Positions 57,584 to 64,000 of a stretch of 64,000 nucleotides of DNA are shown piece after piece (the first letter of the stretch is position 1; each line of letters starts with the position of its first letter). The notes under the pieces were generated by a model. It was not told the origin of the DNA. It made no database searches and saw only the letters and a program-made list of their open reading frames with translations. The stretch comes from Tretioscincus oriximinensis. Lineage: Eukaryota > Chordata > Lepidosauria > Squamata > Gymnophthalmidae. The stretch is from contig JAJVDF010000260.1 in the NCBI GenBank assembly GCA_022410635.1, positions 1,591,943 to 1,655,942 of the forward strand, in the 5' to 3' direction. Position numbers and translations under genes: made by a program.

Positions 57584-60500
57584 CTCTATCTATCTATCTC
57601 TCTATCGATCGATCTATCGATCTATCTATCGATCTATCTATCGATCTATCCATCTATCGATCCATCGATCCATCTATCCATCTATCCATCTATCCATCCA
57701 TCCATCGATCCATCGATCTATCGATCTATCGATCTATCGATCTATCAATCTATCGATCGATAGATAGATCGATCGATAGATAGATCGATAGATAGATAGA
57801 TAGATAGATATTCTGCGTAATGTATATGCTACTGTTCTACTTGCCTTTAAAGCAGAAGGTTTTGATCTTCGTTTAGTGCCAGGCCGTGTTGGCTTGGGGA
57901 AGTCTAGAGGGAAACTCAGTTTGGTTCTCGGCTTTTGGATCGCATGGTAGCATTCAATATCTGAAAGGCAGAGAAGAATAAACCAGAGCTTTGAGAGAAG
58001 GTCATGCAGGCAGCAGAGAGACAATCGAGGGACATTTCTGTATTTAACACAGGAGATCAGGAACAGGGAGCCTGGATCGGGCAACCTGTTCCACAGCAAG
58101 ATTATTTGCACGTACCCCAGTTCGCTTAGTAGAACAGTGGAAATAGTTGATAGATGGATGGATGATGGATGGGTGGGTGAATGGATAGATGGATGGACAG
58201 ACGAACAAACAGTCAAGTGGATGGATGGATGGATAGGTGGATGGGGGGACAGATGGATAGATGGATGGACAGACTGAAGGATAGATGTGTAGGTTGATGG
58301 TTGGTTGGATGGATGGATGGATGGATAAATTGATACTATGATGAGGGATAGCAGCATACATCTGCAAAAGGCGGAGCAGAATCCAGATTAAGATTTCTGA
58401 TTCAGCCTGGAGCAGGAAGTCAGGGTTCGGTATTGATCCAGCCTGTTCCCAGTTTCATGCAACTAGAACATGAGGCAGGACTTCCCTCATCTACCCTAAA
58501 GCGTAGTTGACAGGCCCTGTGAGTCAATCAGAGCTGATTCGACTGCCGGAAAAACAAGAGAATTTATTTCACTAGTGATCCTTTATAATCATGTCACTGG
58601 TGAAATAAATTTTCTTGTTTACTGCTTTGCTCCCCATGTGCTTCCTGGAGAGCTGCACACTATTTACAAAGTAAACAGTCACGGGTACAGGTAAATACAT
58701 TTTCTGTTCCGCTGGTTACATGATCCTGCTCTAGAAAAAGGTTTTGTGGAAACAGGTGAGAGTTTCATGGTGCTCGTCAACACTGCAAGATGCTGCTTAG
58801 AATTTGCCTGATGAAGATACGGTATAAAAACCCACTTTATTCCACCAAGTACGAAATCTGCCTGGAGGTGGCAAAACCAGGGCTTCTTGTTTCGAGAGGG
58901 TCGCCTCTGTGAAGACGGAAGCCAACCTCTCTGACCAGGACTTCATCAACATACCTGGTATGTATCTTCCATACAGTGCAAAGCCTCGATATTTTCTGCA
59001 AGAGAAAAGGGGGGAAAACAAGATAAAATACGTTGACAAATACTGTAGAAGAAGTAGACGTGTCTACGAAAGCTTATGCCACCTACTTTTCTGCTGTTAG
59101 TCTCTAAGTGCCACTAGACCCTTTGCTGGTCTTTCTACTAGACTAACACGGCTATTTCTCTGAAATTGACTACCATGGAAAGCACCAATATTTGCCGAAT
59201 GGAGTGGAAATCTATCAGCCTCTCCAGGACTCTTGCTCAGCTACAGATGGATATAGTCTTTCTTAAACACTGCAAACAGGACTTCATCCCCAAAGGATTC
59301 CGAGTAAAAAACCCACTACATAACACATACCACACAGACTACAGTGACAAACTATGCAAGATTTTCTCCAAGCACCATATCGGCATCTTGTACAGCAAAC
59401 AAGAAAGGATCAAGAGAGAAATCTCTACTCTGTGGACACACATTAGGAACCAACCCTACACAGAAGACAATGAACACAACCACTCGCTAATGGTTATAAA
59501 AGAAAAACAAAATTCTTCTCGATGCTAGAGGATTCCGTTATTCATAACAGGAGCATCATGGAACCAGAAANCAACATTGTTAATCTCTCAAGCCACACTT
59601 TGAGCCAGGCTGAAGAGTCGGTCCTATCACGGGGACTATCCTTCTGCCCATCCAAACGCACACAAATGATACGTTTTTGTGGTGAGCTGGAGACATTCTT
59701 CCACTGCCTATGGCTTAAGGAATTCTTCAAGGATCATGACACCACAGCATCTAAAGAAGTAGACGTGTCCACGAAAGCTTCTGCCACCCACTTTTCTCAA
59801 GTTAGTCTCAAAGTGCTGCTAGCTCCTTTGCTGGACTTTCTACTAGACTAACACGGCTATTTCTCTGAAATTGACTACTTTTCTACTGTTAGTCTCTAAG
59901 TTCTACTAGCCCCTTTGCAGAAATAACTGTGTTAGTCTGCGTCCAGAATATCTAGCAAAGGGGGTCTTGTAGCACCTTCGAGAGTTGCAAGAAAAAGGGA
60001 GCAAGAGTCTACAAGTCTGCTTCTTTGGATGGCTGGGTGGGAGGAAGGATGGATGGATGGATAGATGGATAGATATAGATAGATGTTCTAGTCGGGGTCT
60101 CGTAGCACCTTAGAGACTAAAAAGAAAAATGGAGGCAGTAGGAGCTGTCATAGACAAGTCTGCTTCTTTGGATGGATGGATGGATGGAACTTCTAACAAG
60201 GGGGTCTTGGAGCATCTTAGAGACTAAAAAAAAAAGGAGCCAGCAGGAACTTAACAGAGGAAGTCAATTTCAGAGAAATAGCCGTGTTAATTTAGCAGAA
60301 AGTCCAGCAAAGGAGCTAGCGGCACTTTGAGACTAACTTGAGAAAAGTGGTTGGCATAAGCTTTCGTAGACAGGTCTACTTCTTCAGATGCTGAGGGACT
60401 AATGTCACGGTCAGGTATTTATAGGAAATTGTGTATGGGAGAAGACAAAGCATATGCAACTGTAGTGAGGTGTTGAATTGCAGGTTAGAAAAACCGGTAA

Positions 60501-61963
60501 ATAGCAGGAACTAATCCTCTTATGTGAAAAAGTCCCTGGGGCAACAAGAGGCAATGTCTGGTAGAGAAACAATCAAATACTTAACAGGTTTCATAAAAAT
60601 GTATAGTTGGCCAGGAAACCATTATCTCTGTTAAGTCCTTTGCTGATGGCCTGGAACTTGTGAATGTATTCAAGTTCTGCTGCTTCTCTTTCAAACCTTC
60701 CTTTGTAGTTTCTTTGTTCAAGAACTGCAGTCCTGAGGTCTGAGAGAGAATGTCCTGGAAGGTTGAAATGTTCAGCAACTGTGTGGAAACACACAGAAAC
60801 CAGTTGCTGAACATTTCAACCTTCCAGGACATTCTCTCTCAGACCTCAGGACTGCAGTTCCCTCAGCCTCTGAAGAAGTAGACGTGTCAACGAAAGCTTA
60901 TGCCAACCACTTTTCTCAAATTAGTCTCAAAGTGCTGCTAGCTCCTTTGATGGACTTTCCAGAGGAAGCAACCGAAAGGGGGCATACAGTACTTATTCAT
61001 ATTAGCCCTTCTTGTATTGGAAGGTCCCAAGGCAGATAAGAACAATAAAAAGTGTGCCCCAAATAAGCACAAATTGTTTGTTCCCGTAGAGGGTGTATAG
61101 GGTACTACAGGAATGCAAATAAATAAAATACCGGAGTCTGATAGCCTAACTGCAACACCAAGTAGGCCTTGTGCATTTTGTGACTTGCCCACTCTGGCCT
61201 GAAGCAACTCGGGTGTAAATGCATACTCACGAGCTCCTGAGAGTAGCTGGTGCTGCGCCTGAGCCTCCGGTTGACGGTTTAAGACGTGGGGGTTTCACAC
61301 CTCTATGGGGAAAAGAAGGTTAAAAAGTATATTTCAAATTTCCATTCGCCTCATTACTTATTTTATTTATTTATTTATTTTTATTTTTATTTTTTAGTAC
61401 TTTTATCCCGCCCTTCACCCTAAGGTCGCAGGGCGGCTTACAACATTAAAATAATGTAACAGTTAAGAACAGTGACCCCCAAACCCTCCCCACCCATTCA
61501 CCCCCCCCCCAACCCGGCCCCGGCCGGGAGGTCCCCTAACTACCAAATGCCCGGATGAAGAGGTAGGTCTTCACCAGACGACGGAATGTTAACAAAGATG
61601 TTGCCTGGCGAGCCTCAAGAGGGAGGCTATTCCATAATTGGGGGGCTACCGCTGAGAAGGCTCTTTTGCGTGCCCCAGTTGTTCTCCATGAAGAGGGCAC
61701 CACGAGCCTATTCTCCCCAGCGGACCTGAGGCAGCGGGTTGGCCTGTACAGGAGTAGACGGTCCCTTAGGTACGCAGGTCCCAAGCCGTTTACTTGCATT
61801 AGATTTCCCACACACACACATTGAACTTCATAAGTTTAAAGATGGGGTAGCTCTGGTGTAGATTTATACTCACAGGGGTCTGGAAGGATCTAGTGCTACT
61901 CCTACGTCTACGCTTGGTGGCTTCTCGTGTGGAGGCTTCTCGTGTGGAGGCTTCAGGATTCCT
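54439..61963 (-). CDS. CYLC1: Cylicin-like gene (probable CYLC1 orthologue), five visible exons
   Basis: Read on the minus strand, five exons join in phase: 61963-61874, 61302-61231, 58995-58955, 57960-57845 and 55887-54439. The joined N-terminal part contains YGRYIP and, after about 20 residues, FPKPTRPGTKRRSKPS. That is the order and spacing I remember for mammalian cylicins (YIP ... FPKP-RPGTKRRSKPS in cylicin-2). Cylicins are basic proteins of the sperm-head calyx (perinuclear theca), and they too are encoded mostly by one very large exon. The gene is convergent with RPS6KA6, as CYLC1 is in mammals. The large exon is rich in Pro, Ser and Lys but has no KKD repeats, so the family link rests on the N-terminal motif, synteny and exon layout. 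First and last exons were not found. Confidence 0.65.
56175..56404 (+). repeat. GACA/GATA array (Bkm-type)
   Basis: About 230 bp of interleaved GACA, GACG, GATA and GTAG units in the intron between the two main cylicin-like exons. Confidence 0.9.
56590..57030 (+). mobile_element. Possible solo LTR fragment
   Basis: A TATA-like box (gtataaaaga, about 56905) is followed about 70 bp later by AATAAA (56980) and a T-rich stretch, ending near tttctgtca. This layout resembles an LTR U3-R-U5. I see no target-site duplication, no partner LTR and no coding region, so an unrelated promoter-like sequence is possible. Confidence 0.3.
57060..57250 (+). mobile_element. L2-like LINE C-terminal remnant
   Basis: gggagggccttctgcctggc agcggctagactctggaattg reads as the GRAFCLAAARLWN-type end seen in L2 copies. 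Confidence 0.5.
57378..57812 (+). repeat. CTCT/CTAT/GATC tetranucleotide array
   Basis: About 430 bp passing from (CT)n through (CTAT)n to (GATCTATC)n, CCAT-rich units and, at the end, GATA on the same strand, so the right end is self-complementary. It lies just beyond the GC donor of a cylicin-like exon. Confidence 0.9.
57845..57960 (-). CDS. CYLC1: Cylicin-like gene, exon with FPKPTRPGTKRRSKPS motif, GC donor
   Basis: A 116-bp exon with acceptor ctctgcctttcag. It reads IECYHAIQKPRTKLSFPLDF, then PKPTRPGTKRRSKPSALK. The last 16 residues before ALK are nearly the conserved cylicin N-terminal motif as remembered. The donor is AAAG|gcaagt, a near-ideal match to the rare GC-AG splice class. It ends in phase 0, matching the next acceptor at 55887. 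A long CTAT/GATC array lies directly beyond the donor. Confidence 0.72.
58145..58330 (+). repeat. (GGAT)n array
   Basis: About 185 bp of GGAT units with GACA and GTGG variants. Confidence 0.85.
58955..58995 (-). CDS. CYLC1: Cylicin-like gene, 41-bp exon with YIP motif
   Basis: A microexon after a strong pyrimidine tract (ccccccttttctcttgcag) with donor CCAG|gtatgt. It reads KYRGFALYGRYIP and leaves one base (G), completed to Asp by the first two bases of the next exon. The YIP precedes FPKP by about the distance remembered for mammalian cylicins. A Penelope-like copy begins about 45 bp upstream of it. Confidence 0.62.
59042..59880 (+). mobile_element. Penelope-like element, truncated, repeat-internal-repeat structure
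   Basis: Two copies of a roughly 120-bp repeat ending ctaacacggctatttctctg (59042-59165 and 59746-59875) flank a coding remnant (59166-59745). The remnant reads VNLSSHTLSQAEESVLSRGL and then SFCPSKRTQMIRF. In Penelope/Neptune-type elements this conserved region precedes the reverse transcriptase. No RT or GIY-YIG domain is present. Direct flanking repeats (pLTRs) are typical of this class. Both repeats carry degenerate hammerhead-like cores. Confidence 0.7.
59915..60255 (-). mobile_element. Several antisense Penelope-type terminal repeat fragments with GGAT arrays
   Basis: Three degraded antisense copies carry the pattern (g)tgttagtctgcgtccagaat, gggtcttgtagcacctt, agtct(g)cttcttt, each followed by a GGAT/GGAC run. 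The microsatellites sit at the same place after each copy. Confidence 0.45.
60262..60800 (-). mobile_element. Penelope-like element 3' end with endonuclease C-terminus and hammerhead-like core
   Basis: On the minus strand about 60594-60796 reads AEHFNLPGHSLSDLRTAVLE, then EAAELEYIHKFQAISKGLN. This resembles the C-terminal end of the GIY-YIG endonuclease region of Penelope-like elements. A UTR follows, then the hammerhead-like core at 60362-60387 and the family terminus at about 60268. It is 5'-truncated and abuts an oppositely oriented copy at 60782. Confidence 0.65.
60362..60387 (-). ncRNA. Hammerhead-ribozyme-like motif
   Basis: Reading the minus strand: CTGAAGA (60387-60381), stem AGTAGACCTGTCTAC, then GAAA (60365-60362). 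The flanks GCAT and ATGC can form stem I. The core is intact as in the 51-kb copy. Confidence 0.5.
60782..60965 (+). mobile_element. Penelope-like fragment in inverted orientation
   Basis: This copy begins in the same endonuclease region as the neighbouring minus-strand copy. The two form a perfect inverted repeat of about 60 bp per arm (60722-60781 and 60801-60860) with a 19-bp spacer. It then jumps to the terminal repeat with hammerhead-like core (60870-60895), ending near tttgatggactttcc. Confidence 0.65.
60870..60895 (+). ncRNA. Hammerhead-ribozyme-like motif, partly decayed
   Basis: CTGAAGA, stem AGTAGACGTGTCAAC and GAAA are present. The stem has one mismatch (TCAAC for TCTAC), and the upstream flank (cagcct) no longer pairs with ATGCC, so folding is likely impaired. 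Confidence 0.4.
61231..61302 (-). CDS. CYLC1: Cylicin-like gene, upstream Pro-rich exon B (duplicate of exon A)
   Basis: A 72-bp candidate exon with acceptor cttttccccatag and donor GAGCTC|gtgagt. It reads GVKPPRLKPSTGGSGAAPAT and then LRS. Its final two bases plus the first base of the 58955-58995 exon make a Ser codon, so phase fits. The other matching-phase frame has a stop, which supports the frame used. The donor side aligns with exon A through the splice site into the intron, indicating exon duplication. Confidence 0.52.
61355..61805 (-). mobile_element. L2-like LINE 3' end, antisense
   Basis: The minus strand is open over 93 codons with LGPAYLRDRLLLYRPTRCL, AFSAVAPQLWNSLPLEAR and LLTFRRLVKTYLF, the C-terminal end of an L2-type ORF. 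The tail (tttatcccgcccttcaccct) follows. This is the youngest-looking L2 fragment in the window. Confidence 0.7.
61874..61963 (-). CDS. CYLC1: Cylicin-like gene, upstream Pro-rich exon A
   Basis: A 90-bp candidate exon with acceptor ttctttgtgttcag and donor CCCCT|gtgagt. In the frame matching the next exon it reads GILKPPHEKPPHEKPPSVDV and then GVALDPSRP, with a small internal repeat (KPPHE twice). It enters and leaves in the same phase, so it can be duplicated or skipped without breaking frame. Its sequence and flanks resemble the 61231-61302 exon. An earlier exon ending two bases into a codon is required. Confidence 0.5.
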
Positions 61964-61974
61964 CTGAACACAAA

Positions 61975-62575
61975 GAAGGAGGCGGGGCAATAGGAGGAGG
62001 AGAAGGAAGAGGAGGAGAGGGCAGAGGATAAGAAGGAAAAGAAGGAGGGAGCAGGAGAAAGAGAGGAAGAAAGAGGAGGAGAAGATGGAGGAAGAGAAGG
62101 GGAGGATGAGGAGGGGAAGGAGATGAAGGAGAAAGAGAAGAAAGGAGGAGGGGAAGAAGGGAAGGGAGGAGAAGGGGAAGGAGAGGCAGGAGAAAGAGAA
62201 GAAGAAGGAGGTGGAGAGGGAGGAGAAAGAGAAGAAGAAGGGGCAGGAGAAGAAAGAGGAGGAGGAAGAGGAGTATTAGAAGAAGAGGCAGGAGGAGAAG
62301 AAGAAAGAGGAGGAGGAGGAGGAGGAGGAAAAGAGTCATTTTTATACCCAGCTTCTCTCCCACACAAAGAGAATCTAATCACCCTTATAGCTTTCTATTC
62401 TTCTCTTCACAACAGACACCTTGTGAAGGAGATGGGCTCTAAGAGAGCTCTGAAGAACTGTGATTCCACTCAAAGGTCACCCAACTGTTTTGTGGAGAGG
62501 AGTGCAGAATCGAACCAGGAGATTTCCAGACTTGGGTCTAGCACTCTAGCCACTGCATCACACAGTCTCTCAGGA
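61975..62575 (-). mobile_element. tRNA-derived SINE, antisense, with expanded purine tract
   Basis: 62375-62575 is an antisense family-1 SINE (cacaacagacaccttgtgaa, gaatcgaaccaggag). Its tail has become a 365-bp GA-only tract (61975-62340). The tract lies directly upstream of cylicin-like exon A's acceptor, within about 10 bp. Confidence 0.65.
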
Positions 62576-62974
62576 AGCAAAAGAAAGCTGGACCCTTTCT
62601 AACTTTCTAACGAAAAAATAAAAAATGGAACTGAAACGGAGCTGGAAACAGAAGGAAAAGGTGGAGGGTATTGAATTCACTGTACAGTTCTCAAAGCCAC
62701 TTCTTCTACATTATGGAAAGATTAAGNAAAATAGCTAACAAAAAGCATAAAGAATCCCCATGGGGAATAACTAGAAGCTTATGCTGACTGGATGGAGACA
62801 GAGACAGTTTGGAACAGTTGTCTGCTACAGCTATCTGTGCACGTTCTATCTTATTTGTAGCCCTTTCCTTGGAGCAGTTAGAGCCTGGGCTTTGCCTCAT
62901 TGCACAGCCTCTCTCAGCTGCCCTCATTAATCCAGCTTCACAGCTGTGTTGGCAGAGAATTGTACGCACGGAAT

Positions 62975-63160
62975 ATTGAGGGAAGGAGTGGTCTTCTTCT
63001 CCGGACTGCCAGTTTGTACTTTGGGGGAAAGATCAGGATTCTTTTCCACACTGCCAGCTTGTTCTATGGGGGAAAGAACCGTCTTCCCTCCCGCACCGCT
63101 GCCTTCTTCATTTTCATCCGATTTTTTTAACCTCAGAAGCCTTAAGTGAGAATGGAAGAG
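62975..63160 (-). other. Coding-like segment with 45-bp tandem repeats
   Basis: The minus strand is open and reads LKKSDENEEGSGAGGKTVLS, then PIEQAGSVEKNP and SPKVQTGSPEKK. Two 45-bp units (62988-63032 and 63033-63077) plus a partial third keep the frame. It could be a further upstream exon of the cylicin-like gene or an unrelated degenerate sequence. The frame does not link in phase to the 61874-61963 exon through any good donor I can see, so no gene call is made. Confidence 0.3.
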
Positions 63161-63839
63161 GGAGAATAAGGCCCCATCCACACAACACTTTAAAACCTGC
63201 AATGGTGCTAAGTTCTGAAATAACCCAGTTGTGAGCCCAGGCATATATACCATTATCATTTCAAAAAGAAACCACAGGAAAACCTTTAAATCCACATGAA
63301 ACAGACGAGCTGACTAACCAGGAAGTAAATACTAAGCATGCTCGGTATGTGATTCTGCTCTGACTAACCAGGAATTAAATGCTGAGCATGCTCAATGTGA
63401 GATTCTGCATTATGTTGTGCTGGCGTCTTCTTGTGAGATTCTGGTTTTTTTGCAAGGATTAAAAACTGCTGGCAAAAGTCAGCAACAACACCAGGCAATA
63501 TGCTGAGATCTTTCCCCCTGCTATGGGTACGAACCCTTGAGTGAGTGGGTGGGTGAGTGAGGTTCCGATTTCATTAGGAGAAGACCTGCAAACTGGCCAC
63601 CAGTTGGGCAGTTGATGTTGCCCAGTCAGAGCACAGGCACGGCAACCCATCACCAGGGCAGACTTAATGCGAAATGCGCTAAGCTGCACTGTGGTGGTTT
63701 TCTGAGCAAACTCCACTTGGAAGCCACAGTGTGGTGCAAACAGCACATGGTGAATAAAATGGATGCAGCCAGGAGGTCCTTCTTGCAAATGGTTTTAGTT
63801 GCAAAACTAGCCCCAATGTGGGCCATAATAAATGGCGCT

Positions 63840-64000
63840 CTACAAATATCTGAAGAGATCAACTGTGTTCTCATTGGCACATGGAAGGACTAGAAACATT
63901 GGAATGAAACTGCAAGGGAGGAGATTTACATTAGAGATCAGAAAAAGAGCGACATGAAGAGTGATCAACCAGTGAACTAGGTTACCACAGGAGGTGATGA
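63840..64000 (+). mobile_element. CR1-like LINE 3' UTR, second subtype, cut by window end
   Basis: ctacaaatatctgaagagat followed by tcattggcacatggaaggac and ggttaccacaggaggtgatga match the copy at 26160-26410. Confidence 0.55.

Noticed and set aside
57364..57783. Long frames made of Ser-Leu-Tyr-Ile repeats
   Set aside because: Translation of CTCT/CTAT microsatellites; the same applies to 56052-56533 and 58044-58367.
61953..62602. Pro/Ser/Leu-rich and Glu/Gly-rich frames
   Set aside because: Translation of a GA-only tract attached to a SINE; only the short splice-bounded part at 61874-61963 is kept as an exon.

Overview
This is vertebrate nuclear DNA, most likely from a squamate reptile (lizard or snake). 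The evidence is large introns with GT-AG splicing, no operons, and dense interspersed repeats: CR1 and L2-like LINE tails, tRNA-derived SINEs, Penelope-like elements, a DIRS-like element and several MITEs. Scattered single N bases and an 886-base N run (29866-30751) mark it as a draft assembly.

Layout. Positions 1-10576 are repeat-rich DNA with no recognisable exon, probably intron 1 of the following gene. Positions 10577-44690 (+) hold 20 consecutive coding exons of RPS6KA6 (RSK4), a dual-domain AGC/CaMK-type protein kinase of the ERK pathway. By homology these are exons 2-10 and 12-22. Exon 1 is not visible, and exon 11 (about 89 bp expected) most probably lies in the N run. The reading frame and splice phase agree across every visible junction, so the gene looks intact. 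Its 3' UTR starts at 44691.

Positions 44691-54438 are 3' UTR and repeat-rich intergenic DNA. Positions 54439-61963 (-) hold a second, convergent gene. Its phase-compatible exons encode a cylicin-type N-terminal motif (FPKPTRPGTKRRSKPS), followed by one very large proline- and lysine-rich exon of 1449 bp. In mammals CYLC1 is, from memory, the convergent 3' neighbour of RPS6KA6, so I read this as the reptilian cylicin gene. It lacks the mammalian KKD repeats and has a duplicated pair of upstream exons. Its first and last exons were not found.

Mobile DNA fills most introns. The most notable items are: a compact DIRS-like element with inverted terminal repeats and an internal complementary region (33896-35127) inside RPS6KA6 intron 14; Penelope-like copies at 51 kb and 59-61 kb whose repeats carry hammerhead-ribozyme-like cores; SINEs whose 3' tails have grown into pyrimidine tracts of several hundred bases, one of which abuts the assembly gap; and long GATA/GACA and CTAT/GATC arrays inside the cylicin-like gene.

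All comparisons with known proteins and repeat families are from memory, without a database search.
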